64,000 nucleotides of DNA from Symsagittifera roscoffensis (lineage: Eukaryota; Xenacoelomorpha; Acoela; Convolutidae): positions 4,479,624-4,543,623 of the forward strand of contig NC_087071.1 in assembly GCF_963678635.1 (NCBI RefSeq), in the 5' to 3' direction. Both the position numbers and the translations under genes were made by a program. The notes beneath the pieces were generated by a model, which was given only the letters and a program-made list of their open reading frames with translations, made no database searches and had not been told where the DNA came from. Shown in pieces: positions 1 through 11,260 of this stretch (positions are counted from its first letter, which is position 1; each line of letters begins with the position of its first letter).

Positions 1-651
1 CACCCGACTTTTTTTATCCAAACTGAATACAATAGGCTCGTGGGAGCTCAAAGATTTTGTTTTTTGCATCGTGTTGCTTAGATTGGAAATACGATAATTC
101 TTTATTTCTGTCAGCTTACAGTTTACGTTCCATTGACGCAATATTTTCATATTTTTGAGATCTTGCTTCAAGATTTCTTCATCAAGATTGGTGATTCTGT
201 TTTCGGCTGACTGTAATCTTGTCACAAGTTCATCCCCGCGCTAATTCATGTGGATTTTGTATAATTTAAAGCTGTCAGCAGCATTGTCGTTTTCGATGCA
301 TTTCATACACATAGTGATTTTACTGTCATTGCACCACAAGCTTATATCATCTACTTTGTGTGTTTTACGTTTTGGTCAAAACTTTTTTTTTTGACATCCT
401 CATTATTTTTCCTTTGATAATTGAGCCAGCGCATCTCTTATACCATACAATGGTTTCGAATCCGATGCTTTTAATGAGTGAGTAATTGCGTTACGATTCG
501 CACACCTTGTTGAAGTTGCTCCATATCTGACTCCCTCAAAACAGTATTTGGGTGGACCGCAAAAAGAATGCCCGCAAGGCGACGCATGTGGATTTTCTAA
601 GAAATCAGTGCAAATTGAACACTCAAGGCCACTTGCATCGCTCGCAGCCAT
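1..651 (-). pseudogene. TRIM-like RING/B-box gene, 5' part, copy A (runs off window start)
   Basis: The minus strand starts at an ATG at 651 and encodes an 82-residue segment with a RING-like Cys/His pattern near residues 11-35 (CSIC, then PCGHSFC) followed by CANR. RING domains bind zinc and usually act as E3 ubiquitin ligases. After a stop at about 403, a second frame (about 330-240) shows a B-box-like stretch (LWCNDSKITMCMKC). An in-frame TAG follows near 242, and then a helical segment (LVTRLQSAENRITNLDEEI) typical of the TRIM coiled coil. The reading frame changes in a poly-A/T run at about 385-395 and carries the TAG, so it is a pseudogene unless short introns remove these breaks. Codons stay open to base 1, with a tail unlike copy B (3848-4565). 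Confidence 0.55.
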
Positions 652-739
652 GTTCTCAAATCAGCAATCAGCTAAAAAAAGTTGAACTAAACAGATCAAA
701 ATGTTGACTGCTATCAGTTATGACCCACGTAATGGTAGT

Positions 740-1025
740 TGTGGTGCAGTGTTATTCAATTTGTAGTGCAGTGTTACTTAATGTTACTCATGACGTCATG
801 CTCATCTTAATTTGTTAATCTATTTTTGGATATGAAGGTCGCTACCGACCTGTCAAACAATGGTTTATTTCTATGCAAGCTTATTTACTCACTCTGTAGT
901 CAACTTATTAAAGATTTAAGTAGACACAGTTTATTGTCATGACATGATTTCGTGAAATACTTATTTATTTTTATAACAAGATGCGTTAAGTCTTTGCTAG
1001 TATCTTAGTCATTTAAGCTACCACA
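740..1025 (+). repeat. Gypsy element 1-type 5' LTR, duplicated copy
   Basis: This 286-bp LTR runs from TGTGGTGCAG to CTACCACA and matches the 5' LTR at 4654-4939 with one difference seen by eye. No matching 3' LTR follows it. It is the duplicated left end of element 1 and not a separate insertion, because the same host flank (ending GTAGT) precedes both copies. Confidence 0.85.
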
Positions 1026-1742
1026 TGGCGCAGCCAGCAGTTCCATTATCAGACGACCGGGTAGAACTCTAAGGTGTTCCAGTCTTTTGGCATAAACCAA
1101 TAGCCGATCCACCCAGCAGTTGGGATTCTTGGATAGGACAATTCAATCTAGCCATCACTCTTCGAGAACAGTGTGATCCTCGCGACTTGTTGAAACCGCC
1201 GGGAATATTTCACGATGATCCAGTTCTAAAACCGGAGGTTGTGGGACCCGATGAAGATGCGGCAGCCACAGCTAATCGCATTGCTAGGAACGAAGCAGCC
1301 GCTCGTAGAGTGGTAGAGATGAAGGAGGAATGGCGGGCTAAAGGTCCCAGAGTGGCACCGGAAGTCTTTTTCTACAAGGTAGAACAGCTGATAAAATCTC
1401 GTCTCAGAAGGTAGGAAACGTTTCTTTCAGAGTTATCCGCATGCGGACCTTAGCGCGATCTTTTATGAGTATTATGTTCTTCTCTTGGAAAAAGAAAAAA
1501 AATTACATCATAGAACATTTGCAAATTTATAATGCAGTGCATGCTGAACGGGAAAGTCTATTTGCCTCTCACGGGACAAGCAGCCCTTTGTGGCTGGACG
1601 ATTGATCAGGAGAAGGAAGTGGTGAGAGATATCTTCATTGCGAAAATGCGTTATACAGAAATTCGATGCGAACTATGTATCCGTCCGGGGGCCACTCCGG
1701 AAGAAACGTTAAAGTCGGCATTGTTACAGGAAAAGCGGGCCC
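1025..1742 (+). pseudogene. Truncated Gypsy gag, duplicated copy
   Basis: This is a fragment of the gag described at 4939-5827. The ATG overlaps the LTR end, an in-frame TAA lies at about 1070, and the open stretch 1187-1414 encodes the Gag segment starting LKPPGIFHDDPVLKPEVVG. A later frame encodes VRDIFIAKMRYTEIRCELC. This copy keeps a 26-bp stretch around 1583-1609 that the other copy has lost, so it preserves the older state there. Similarity stops abruptly at 1742 after GCGGGCCC. Confidence 0.7.
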
Positions 1743-1777
1743 TCTAGTAAAATTGTTATACAATTTCCAGAGAAAGC

Positions 1778-1918
1778 AACCTCTGCAAAGTCCAAGTGTT
1801 CAGTTTTAACAATAAGGTTAGTGTTGGAACCATACTCCGGTCCAAATTGTTTCAACGCTTCCCACCATGACTTCAGATGTTCAAGTTTCCCACCAGCAGC
1901 TGAGTTATCTGCAGTCCA
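1778..1918 (-). pseudogene. Possible reverse-transcriptase remnant
   Basis: The minus strand is open for 47 codons and reads WTADNSAAGGKLEHLKSWW and then EALKQFGPEYG. The arrangement of an A-D-[DN] box followed by G-K-L, W-W and G-P-x-Y-G resembles the catalytic YADD region of reverse transcriptases encoded by some invertebrate retroelements. It is short, lacks flanking domains and lies just past the duplication breakpoint, so the call is tentative. It could instead be an orphan exon. Confidence 0.3.
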
Positions 1919-3847
1919 AAATTACTTTTGAAAAGTAGTAGTACGAAAATGTATAACTAGTCGTTTGTATGACAAGCATTTATATGAAATTGGTATATGT
2001 AACAATTAGTTTCGAAAATATCAGCTGTCGGTTTTCAACTATGATAGTCCTCATACTTAATTTAAAATAATTCAAGTCCAGATTAAAAAGCTATCAACAC
2101 AATTTTCTTTTTATAATTATGACTTGCATTTTTTTGATCAGCTCCGTTTATGATTCCGTATGAGTATGTTGTTTCTTGCGTTTTGTTTAACTCGGAAATG
2201 ATATTCAACGTAATTTAACCTTTACTTGTGCATTTAATGTCGACCCCAGACTTGCTGCCAAAGAGTATTGATATGCACATAAATCTTTTATCACTAATTT
2301 TACCAGTCAAGTAAAATCATTTTAAAAAGCTGCTTTATGAAAAGCATATCAATGGAAGAAAACAAAGATGATTGATACCAATCAACGAAAAACTAAATTC
2401 AATTTTTTCAGAAGATTGACTTTCTTTCTTATCACCTAGAAGAACTAATATTCTCTTGGAACCAATTTTTGTATTTCCATGAAGCTACGGATTTTTTGCG
2501 CATTTTTTGCACACATAAAAGCAGACCAATTATTTTTTTTGCAATTCGCTAACTGATTTTTCACTAGCCAATTATTTAACATGAGACTGTTAGATGTAAA
2601 TACCGCTTCCTTCTAACAAAAATTAGGATAGCATGTGGTTTCAAAAATTTAAATTTAATGGTTGTTTGAATTGCAATAATCACAAAAATTGGCCTTGAGC
2701 TGAAACACTTTATAATCATTTTTGAAGAATTTTTGAGGAAAGGTCGTTTTTTCCACAAACTTGAAAATAATTCTGTTTTAAAAAAAAAACTTAGAATTTT
2801 GTACAAAATAAAATTTGAATTTTAGAAAAATTGCTGAATAGATATCATTTTTTTGGTCGAAAGTCTTGCTTAAATTTTTTAGATTTTTTTAACGACGCCA
2901 TACTCAACAGAAAACTGGGATTTGTTGGAGAGTACAGAAAACGTCCCTAGATAATGAAAATTAATTAACAAACAAACTGGAACGTGTTGAAACGATTTAG
3001 TTAAATCCATCCTTAAAAAAGCAAAATTGGTCTTTCTGAATGATAAAAATTTGGTATTTGATTTTATTATTATTATTAAAATTATTTTATCATAAATAAC
3101 GGTTTACCATTAAAAAAGTGAAGCTTGAAGAATAGATGAATTTATCTAGTATCCGACGCTGAAAAAACAGCCGATGATATTTCCTTACTGGAACAATCTG
3201 CACATTCAGTAAACTGAATAGAAAAACATCAAATGGTTTTCAGGCAGATAAGCAAACTTGATACACAAATAAACTGTACGTGCAATTTAAATTTCATTAG
3301 AAAATAGTTTTTTGTAGTTTTTTTGCTCGAGTTTTTCTTACATGGTGTAATCCCAGCAAATTTTTCATCCAGCTAATTTTTGCGAAAAAATATTTCATTA
3401 TAAGTTGATCAAGTTTTTGTTTCATTTTTGTTTTCCACTAAAGGTATGTCTATAATTCTATTGTTGCAATAGAATTGTCGGATCTACCTAAAAATGTCCT
3501 CCTTTTGGTACTTACTTAAGAATTTTCACCCTTATAAATAATTACAGAAATTTAGCACTGAGCTTTTTTTTGAGAAATTTATAATTGCTACTCTCTAATT
3601 GGTCGAAAAAATGGAAAAGGGGAGATTGAATGGGGTGAAGATTTTTAAGTAGATTGCGCTTGGGAAGAAATGGATTTAAACTAGAATGTTGTCGTGCAAT
3701 AAAATTTATTTTGACTTTCCCAACTTCTCTCAACTCAGAATAATTCTACAAATGAAACAGAACTGAATGTTTCTGAATACTTTTTGTGAAACATTCTTAC
3801 TATTTGTTTGAATGAGAACCATTTTTCAGGTTTAAAATATTTTCAAA
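1919..3847. other. AT-rich non-coding stretch
   Basis: I see no gene-like open frame. The sequence is strongly AT-rich with poly-T and poly-A runs. It separates the two duplicated blocks and has no counterpart downstream of the second block. Confidence 0.5.
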
Positions 3848-4565
3848 TTATATTTCGAATGCAAATTTCACTGAGCTGCTTTCCAGATCCATTAACGTCT
3901 GTTCTGAAATCAGGTTATGCAGAATATTGCTTGAGGGTTCTTTGTTTTCATTCACAAACAGTTCAAGAGAGTTTTCAGTTTCGACGAATATGCTGAATCG
4001 CTCTCTGTCGCTTTTCTTTATTTCTGTCAGCTTACAGTTTACGTTCCATTGACGCAATATTTTCATGTTTTTGAGATCTTGCTTCAAGATTTCTTCATCA
4101 AGATTGGTGATTCTGTTTTTGGCTGACTGTAATCTTGTCACAAGTTCATCCCCGCGCTAATTCATGTGGATTTTGTATAATTTAAAGCTGTCAGCAGCAT
4201 TGTCGTTTTCGATGCATTTCATACACATAGTGATTTTACTGTCATTGCACCACAAGCCTATATCATCTACTTTGTGTGTTTTACGTTTTGGTCAAAACTT
4301 TTTTTTGACATCCTCATTATTTCTCCTTTGATAATTGAGCCAGCGCATCTCTTATACCATACAATGGTTTCGAATCCGATGCTTTTAATGAGTGAGTAAT
4401 TGCGTTACGATTCGCACACCTTGTTGAAGTTGCTCCATATCTGACTCCCTCAAAACAGTATTTGGGTGGACCGCAAAAAGAATGCCCGCAAGGCGACGCA
4501 TGTGGATTTTCTAAGAAATCAGTGCAAATTGAACACTCAAGGCCACTTGCATCGCTCGCAGCCAT
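3848..4565 (-). pseudogene. TRIM-like RING/B-box/coiled-coil gene, copy B
   Basis: From the ATG at 4565 the minus strand encodes the same RING segment as copy A (CSIC, PCGHSFC). After a frame change in the poly-A run near 4300 comes the B-box-like stretch with CMKC, then the same TAG near 4158, then an open frame through 3848 that looks like a TRIM coiled coil (RLQSAENRITNLDEEILK in copy A, K in place of E here). The tail after LTEIK differs from copy A, because the duplication boundary lies at 4014 inside the coding region. TRIM proteins are E3 ligases, often in innate immunity or development. That role is family knowledge and not shown here. Confidence 0.55.
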
Positions 4566-4653
4566 GTTCTCAAATCAGCAATCAGCTAAAAAAAGTTGAA
4601 CTAAACAGATCAAAATGTTGACTGCTATCAGTTATGACCCACGTAATGGTAGT

Positions 4654-4939
4654 TGTGGTGCAGTGTTATTCAATTTGTAGTGCAGTGTTACTTAATGTTA
4701 CTCATGACGTCATGCTCATCTTAATTTGTTAATCTATTTTTGGATATGAAGGTCGCTACCGACCTGTCAAACAATGGTTTATTTCTATGCAAGCTTATTT
4801 ACTCACTCTGTAGTCAACTTATTAAAGATTTAAGTAGACACAGTTTATTGTCATGACATGATTTCGTGAAATACTTATTTATTTTTATAACAAGATGCGT
4901 TAAGTTTTTGCTAGTATCTTAGTCATTTAAGCTACCACA
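4654..4939 (+). repeat. 5' LTR of Gypsy element 1
   Basis: This 286-bp LTR starts TGTGGTGCAG and ends CCACA. It is followed at once by TGGCGCAGCCAG, a TGG-initial primer-binding site of the kind used by insect Gypsy elements primed by tRNA-Ser (inference from its first bases). Confidence 0.88.
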
Positions 4940-5827
4940 TGGCGCAGCCAGCAGTTCCATTATCAGACGACCGGGTAGAACTCTAAGGTGTTCCAGTCTT
5001 TTGGCATAAACCAATAGCCGATCCACCCAGCAGTTGGGATTCTTGGATAGGACAATTCAATCTAGCCATCACTCTTCGAGAACAGTGTGATCCTCGCGAC
5101 TTGTTGAAACCGCCGGGAATATTTCACGATGATCCAGTTCTAAAACCGGAGGTTGTGGGACCCGATGAAGATGCGGCAGCCACAGCTAATCGCATTGCTA
5201 GGAACGAAGCAGCCGCTGGTAGAGTGGTAGAGATGAAGGAGGAACGGCGGGCTAAAGGTCCCAGAGTGGCACCGGGTGTCTTTTTCTACAAGGTAGAACA
5301 GCTAATAAAATCTCGTCTCAGAAGGTAGGAAACGTTTCTTTCAGAGTTATCCGCATGCGGACCTTAGCGCGATCTTTTATGAGTATTATGTTCTTCTCTT
5401 GGAAAAAGAAAAAAAATTACATCATAGAACATTTGCAAATTTATAATGCGGTGCATGCTGAACGGGAAAGTCTATTTGCCTCTCACGGGACAAGCAGGAG
5501 AAGGAAGTGGTGAGAGATATCTTCATTGCGAAAATGCGTTATACAGAAATTCGAAGCGAACTCTGTATCCGTCCGGGGGTCACTCCGGAAGAAACGTTAA
5601 AGTCGGCATTTATACAGGAAAAGCGGGCCCAAATCGCTTTTAGTCTACAGAAACAAATCGGATATCCGTCAGTATCGGGCAGTGACTCCCATCAAGGGTC
5701 CAATTCAGCCAAGAGTATGCTTATTAAGCAGGAACAGACGTTTCCAGTGCAAGGGAAAAAGCTCTCGGATAGGATCAAACGGGCTCAATCGAATAGTAGA
5801 CCGAAAAGATATTTCAATCCAGAGTAA
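4939..5827 (+). pseudogene. gag: Gag of Gypsy element 1 (broken)
   Basis: The frame opens at an ATG overlapping the LTR/PBS junction at 4939 and meets a TAA at 4984. It continues open to 5326, passing a PVFWHKPIADP segment. A conserved capsid-like stretch (VRDIFIAKMRYTEIR) follows in another frame from 5507 to 5827. Gypsy element 2 has an equivalent PAFWPNHTKDP stretch at the same place, so the two Gags are homologous. Gag forms the cytoplasmic particle that packages element RNA. At least one TAA, one frameshift near 5330-5450 and a 26-bp deletion relative to the copy at 1025-1742 break it. Confidence 0.7.
4940..4954 (+). promoter_or_regulatory. Primer-binding site of Gypsy element 1
   Basis: TGGCGCAGCCAGCAG directly abuts the LTR end. 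TGG pairs with the tRNA 3' CCA. Gypsy element 2 carries a similar GGCGCAGTCAT at the same place, which supports a shared primer tRNA. Confidence 0.65.
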
Positions 5828-6440
5828 GCTAAGCTTTGTTATTTTTGTGGGAAGAAACTTTCTGCCAATCATTTACAAAGTTGTCCAGCAAGAAACGTTC
5901 CATGCCGGAATTGTAGCAAGAAGGGTCATGTTGCTATTTGTTGCATTTCCAAAAACGTCGCTAATGTAGAAGCTGAATCGGATGAGACCACTGAGGAAAA
6001 ATGCAACTTCATCACTTTTGATAGCGAATCAGAATTTGCAGTCTTGGCGGTGGAGGATGCTAGACCTTTTGTCGAGTCTGTGAAGAAGTTGGAAGTTATC
6101 AATGCAGCTACGGGTAGTTTGCGTTGTGTTCAGATCACCAATCGGTGTCGTAAAACATTTTCCAAAGCTTCAGTGGATACCGGAAGCACTACATCGTAAA
6201 ACCAGTGCCTTCAGCAGTAGTACTCAGTGAAAAGGAATGTCCGATAGACACAGTGTATGTGGATTATAATAGGAAAAATTGAGTTGATGGGCACTCTGGT
6301 GGTGGATGTGTCGTCTCTGGGTTGATCTGTGAAGTCCGCAAATTTTCAAATTTCGGAAAATCGTACGCGTTGTCTTTTGGGACTAGATCTGCAATCCCAA
6401 TTGCGGGTTCGGACTACGTAAATTAGAACACCTAGGCCAC
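5824..6440 (+). pseudogene. Zinc knuckle and protease region, Gypsy element 1
   Basis: In the frame following the Gag stop, a double Cys/His pattern appears at about 5833-5945 (CYFCG, then CRNCSKKGH, then CC), the nucleocapsid knuckle that binds RNA. Further on, VDTGSTTS at about 6175-6197 is the aspartic protease active site (D-T-G), which cleaves the polyprotein. A stop follows the protease motif directly, and later protease residues (LGLDLQSQL near 6385) are in a different frame. The region is non-functional. Confidence 0.6.
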
Positions 6441-6639
6441 TGGTGGGCGAGGTTTCCCAATCGAATATTAATGAAACGTCATAATTTTGGAGATCGTATT
6501 TTCAAAAGAAATATCAACAGGTTTTTTCTCGCATTGGTAGAGCAAAAAGTCATCAAGTTTTCTCTTCTTTCAAGTCGTCGCTTATTCCCATTCAAGAAAA
6601 GAAAAAGCAAGTCTCTATTCATATTCAGGAGTAATTTAG

Positions 6640-7290
6640 AAAGGAAATTCGGAAACTAATTCAGGAGGGTCACATTGCTAAACTCAACAAATGTACAAGT
6701 GAACATTTCATATCTCCGATTGCGATTACAGCGAAGAAAGATGGATCAGTTAAGTTGGCAATAGATGCGAAGCCCATGAATGATCAAATTCATGAGAACC
6801 AATATCAGATGCCGAGTTTAACGGAGTTATTGGATTCAACTGCTCAGATAATCGTGTCAAACAAGGATGGCGATGTTTGGTTCACATCATTGGAGCTGAA
6901 ATATAACTTTAGTCAAACTCCACTAAGTGATGGCGTTAGTAGTCAAGGCAACTTTAACATAGTTTGTGGGGAACAAAAAGGCACGTATCGTTTTAAGACT
7001 GGCTTTATGCACTTACAGATATGCCTAAAGAATTCCAGAAAGCGATGAACACTACTATTCGAGGATTATCGGTTTTTTGTTTCATGGACGATACTATTAT
7101 AGTTTCAAAAGGCTCAGTAGTGGATCACAATATTCTTGTGGACAAAGTATTCTTCAGACTGGAGGAGGAGTGATTTGCCCTTAAAGTGTCGAAATGTGAG
7201 TTTTCTTTGAATCATCTGTCTTGGTTGGGTTATGATGTTGATTGAGAAGGATAAAGACCAAAAAGTTCTATAATCGATGCGGTGTTAGCT
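6640..7290 (+). pseudogene. Reverse transcriptase, Gypsy element 1 (broken)
   Basis: The region copies element RNA into DNA in family members. Open pieces show the expected order: EGHIAKLNKCTSEHFISP, then the KKDGSVKLAIDAK segment, then SLELKYNFSQTPL (equivalent of the LDLxxAYxQ motif A), and after a frameshift near 7025 the catalytic box as CFMDDTIIVS at about 7077-7106. The motif-A aspartate is replaced by Glu (SLELKY), and stops lie at about 7171 and beyond. The enzyme is dead. Confidence 0.72.
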
Positions 7291-7369
7291 ATTGAACTAA
7301 CTGAAGGGAAGGAGCAGCAATCTGTTTTTTCGAATATTCTTCAGCTGATAGCCAATATCACGAAATGGT

Positions 7370-8182
7370 TCCATTATGACCAAAATCGGAAGACGAGGGA
7401 CAAGTGCGACGCCAGTCATAGTGGTCTGGGAGCAGCGTTAGAGCAAGAAGTGGAATCTGATGGTTGGGTCCCAATCGCGTTTGTTCTTAATGACCAAGAG
7501 AAGAAATTTAGCATAAACGAGTTAGAACTTCTCACAATTATCTGGTCGTGTGAGCATTTATCTTTTGGGTAACCATTTCGTAGTTCTTACAGATCATAAA
7601 ACGATTATCTCGGCACTTAAGAATAGTAGGGGAAACACGACTCAACAATCACGTCTAAACAGATGGGCATATCGGTTATTGCCTTTTGACTTCGGCGTAT
7701 TACATATTTCTGGTTGTAAGTTGGGAATAGCGCATTATCTATCACACTTTCCAACTTTTGAAGCACCGCTACCGTGTAATTTTGACGAATATTATGTAGT
7801 TAAACGCATTAGACATTTGGTTGACGATTGCGACTTCTTGGACTGCTGTGTTATTGATTCTTCGTCTTCGGATTCGCTATCTGACAGCTCACCAGCTAAG
7901 TTGATGAATAAACCGTTTCATGCTTTATCTATCTCAATTATTCCAATTGAATCTGATAATCACTGCCACGTTCGAGAATTTTATCCCGTAAAAGAAGTTA
8001 TACCAAATTCGTTGGGAAATTCGTTGTTAACTGATTGCGCTCAACCGATAGAGGCCGTCGCCTTTATTGCTGATCGGAATTCGAGTCAAAGCGTAACAAC
8101 GCTAGAGGTCGTTTGTTCTTTTGATATTCGCACTAACGAGTTAATTAACCACGGCAAAAGAAAAAAAATTGCTGTAAATTAA
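7370..8182 (+). pseudogene. RNase H and linker, Gypsy element 1
   Basis: The RNase H domain degrades the RNA strand of the RNA/DNA hybrid. CDASHSGLGAALEQ near 7406 matches the first catalytic-Asp strand and NELELLTIIWSCEH near 7520 the catalytic-Glu helix. After a frameshift near 7560, VLTDHKTIISAL supplies the next Asp. The frame then stays open to 8182 through a Ser/Asp-rich linker (SSSSDSLSDSSP) before integrase. Catalytic residues are largely kept although the frame is split. Confidence 0.7.
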
Positions 8183-8521
8183 CCGCTAGATGGCGTCTGA
8201 GTTTCTGCTCAGAATTTCAGCCAATCAGCTTTGAGCTGGTTTAATTCTTTAAATGTCATTTTCTCAGCATGTTTCTCAGCATTAAATGTCATTTTCTCAG
8301 CAAGACGTGTGAGGAAAAAATTCATGATTTTTTTTGCTTATTTACTGTTGGATTTATTGTTTGGGTCATTCACTTATTTCAGCGGCCCATTCTTGTTTCA
8401 TATCAATTTTTGGAGTTACTGGTGATTGTTCTTCTTATTCGGGTCATCTATTCTTCAGACTGTTGTTATGAACTCCACAAATAATGATAGCTTTGAATAG
8501 CTACTGAATCAATTTGTCTCG
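8183..8521 (+). other. AT-rich insertion in the RNase H-integrase linker
   Basis: No domain is recognisable. The 19-base AAATGTCATTTTCTCAGCA occurs twice, 33 bp apart (around 8251 and 8284), a local tandem duplication. The stretch may be a decayed linker or a small insertion. Confidence 0.35.
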
Positions 8522-10042
8522 ATGAATCAGCGGTGGTTTTCGTCTGACCGTGCCCGGCCCAAATTTCGTGCTGGGGCAGTTCTTCCGAAGCGTCAGACTT
8601 CAGTTCTGCGTGCGGCGGCTTTGAAAGTCCAGTACGCCCCGATTCTGGCAAACTGTCGCTCGCGGAGGTTGTGGAAGTTTGGTCCAGTAGGGCGTTCTGT
8701 ACAACCAGTCCTCAGCTTGGACATTCTTCAGTATCCCGTTGTAGCCCCAGGCCGGAAATCGTTGTCTGGATTAGTTGGTATTTTAGACTCAGACGTGTTA
8801 TCAGAAGTTACAGACGAAGATCATAGTCTTCACTTGACGAAACGGGCTTTGATTAACAGAGATTATAGTGGTTTCTGTCGTATCGATGCATATTTGAAAT
8901 CTTTTTGGCAGTGTTCAGCAGTAGTAGACGGTTGTGTTGTTGTGGACAACCGGCTTGCTTTCCCAAATTGTCTTCAAAAACCTCTTCCTACCCGTCTTCA
9001 CAGATCGCATGCGGGACAACTTGCCATGGTGGATGCAGCACTGTATATTTGGTGGCCTCGAATGCATCGCGATATTATACAGCTTTGTAAAGACTGTCCT
9101 CAGTGTACGAAGTTTAGTCAGAATCTTAAAGCTAACACTTTAATTCGACCAAACCCTTACCTCTTTTGTCTGGTCTAAACGAGGAACTCCAACTAGATTA
9201 TTCGGGTCCTCTTGCCGATTCTGCAGGTAACAATATTAACATACTGGTCGCAATTGACCGGTACTCTAGAAGTCCGTCAGCTATGATTACACATTCTACG
9301 GTGTAAAAAGACAATTAACTTGAAATATTATATTCAAAATCATAGTATTCAGAAACCAAATAAAACAGACCAGTATTCGGGTTTTATAAATAAGATAGTT
9401 CAAGTATTTTGTGAAGAGAAAAATATCTCTCAGATTTTCTGTCCGGTCGGGGACCATCACGTGGTTGTGGTCTGGTGGAACGTGCCATTCAGACCATAAA
9501 GCGTCGTTTGGGAGCTTCTCGGTTGAATCCAGGTTTTTTATTATGTACAAGACACGCTTCGGCACTTTTTTGAGGATATTCGGGTGACTAAAAACTCGGT
9601 TACGCGGTTCTCACATTTTGAACTACACTTTGGTCGTCCTCCAAATACGGAATTGTCTCTCGCGGCAGAACGTCTCTCTTCGCGTGTTAATTTAGATGAC
9701 CAACAATTGGAGCGAGATCTCCTCACTGCCGAACAGCGTCGGGAGCAATGTGACAGCCGACCCAGTATTAAATGTGTTAAGAAAGGACAATTCAGCCCGT
9801 CAGTGCTGTTTTGGGGACCTACAGAGTTGGTCTCAGAAGCGCCCCATTACAGAGCATTGGAAGGCCTGGCTAAGTCAGCAAATCAGTGGTTGACCTTAAA
9901 GAAGACTCTGACGCACGATGAGGGTGTGAGGGCCCTCAAGTTTCGAACCGAGCGCAATCAGGGCAAACCTTTGTTCCGGTACTCTTCATTTCCGGAATCA
10001 GATGCCGGCAGAGCCAATTCGCCCGTCTCAGCCGAAACGTAA
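8522..10042 (+). pseudogene. Integrase, Gypsy element 1 (broken)
   Basis: Integrase inserts element DNA into chromosomes. The N-terminal zinc-binding HHCC pattern is present at about 9000-9110 (LHRSHAGQL, then CKDCPQC). The start of the catalytic core follows in another frame (LDYSGP near 9193, AIDRYSRSP near 9250). The core is then interrupted near 9300-9400, and only traces of the second catalytic part remain. The C-terminal domain resumes at 9584-10042 (FSHFELHFGRPPNTELSL). Stops, frameshifts and an apparent internal deletion make it inactive. Confidence 0.7.
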
Positions 10043-11029
10043 TTTGGATTTTTTAGTTTTAAATGATCCGAGTAGGTTGGATATATTTCGTAAGTTTCTT
10101 TAGGAAGTCTGGTAGGGAATTACTTCCCAAAAGTAAAATCGACAAAGTTACTGGGTCTACGTATTTTACTGATAAAGATAAAGTGATAAGGAGGAGTCAC
10201 CTTGAGGTTCACCTTAAATCAAAGTCTATAGGTTTTTCAGGCAAACAAGCAACGCCAGTCAAAAAGGGGCAGAAGCACCACATTGTGTTCACGTCGTCTT
10301 CAACTTCGCCGGAGGATAACCGACATCTCAAACCGCCTAATCAGAAGTCTCGTGTCACTGCTAAAACAGTATCAATCCCTGTCCGTTCTCGGCTTCCCCT
10401 ACTATTGTTGTCTTCTACGCCTTTGCGGGCCAATTCTTCAGCGAGCAAGTTGGTTGACAATACTGTGCTGGATGCTTCCGGGCTTTCGACCAATTATTCG
10501 CGATGCTACACCAGTGGTTGACCTTATGGCCTCTTCCTCTACGTCAGGAAATTTACCCCCGGATGTGCCTATTAGTGTTAAATCGCAGGCACCTTCTCTT
10601 TCTAAATCTCCTTTGATGACTTGTCCGGATTTAAGCCCATTTTCGTCTGACGAGGAGTCTTCAGTTCCCAAATTACAAGAGTGTTCCAAAAGCTCAAATT
10701 CGGCAGTAACAGGTCCATCAAATCGCGATGTGTCACTGGCTAATTCGGATATCGATGGCAATGTTTCCCCGACGTCAAACTCCTCGCGAACATCGTCCCG
10801 TGATAAAAAGCAAACTTCCTTCTATGGCAGCCCAGTTCCCCATTCTGTGAATCTTATCGATTCATCTGTCTTCTCGTCTCCAGTTTCAAAAAGCCCATTT
10901 CAGGTCTCTCCGGATAGGAAGGTCAGATTCGCCAAAGCCGACCAAGAGAAGTCTGCCCTTTTGGAACATCTCAAGGTGTGTTCTCCCAGTGATGCAATAT
11001 TTATACTCGGAAATTCACCCGCTTTCTGA
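10043..11029 (+). pseudogene. Pol C-terminal tail, Gypsy element 1
   Basis: Two open stretches (10063-10521, and 10283-11029 in another frame) encode the end of integrase (VTGSTYFTDKDKVIRRSHLE) and a long Ser/Pro-rich tail with LQECSKSSNSAV and SFYGSPVPHSVNLIDSS. Gypsy element 2 has a matching Ser/acidic tail at 44329-45123 containing NFYGDRR, so the tail belongs to this element lineage. No envelope features (signal peptide, membrane anchor) are visible. Confidence 0.55.
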
Positions 11030-11260
11030 ACACGAACTCAACATCGGATAACCCGTTACGAAGAAATGAAAATTAAAACTCCACTACATTCTCTCAATAT
11101 TCATTTTTATCTCTGCATTAAAAACTCTGTCCAAAAGCTTTAAATATTTTTTCTCAGATTAGTTCATTGTTTTCAATAGTTCTTTCAGTCTTTTTGCCTT
11201 AATCTACCATTATAACAGTTATTTTTGTATAACTTCATATGTTCCATCTGAATTTTCACT

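Larger units (their letters stand above)
98..1742. repeat. Segmental duplication, copy A
   Basis: This block is nearly identical to 4014-5630. It contains the TRIM-like 5' part, the intergenic flank, a complete 286-bp LTR and the first ~720 bp of a Gypsy gag. Identity starts at a shared TTCTTTA and ends at GCGGGCCC. The few differences seen include two extra T in a homopolymer, one C/T in the LTR and a 26-bp stretch in gag near 1583-1609 that copy B lacks. Confidence 0.9.
4014..5630. repeat. Segmental duplication, copy B
   Basis: This block is the partner of 98-1742. Beyond 5630 it continues into the remainder of Gypsy element 1, so it is the block attached to the complete element. The repeat spans host gene, flank and transposon end, and so must post-date the insertion of element 1. 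Confidence 0.9.

Noticed and set aside
10283-11029. Envelope gene of Gypsy element 1
   Set aside because: The translation is Ser/Pro-rich and lacks a signal peptide and membrane anchor. It matches the Pol tail of element 2.
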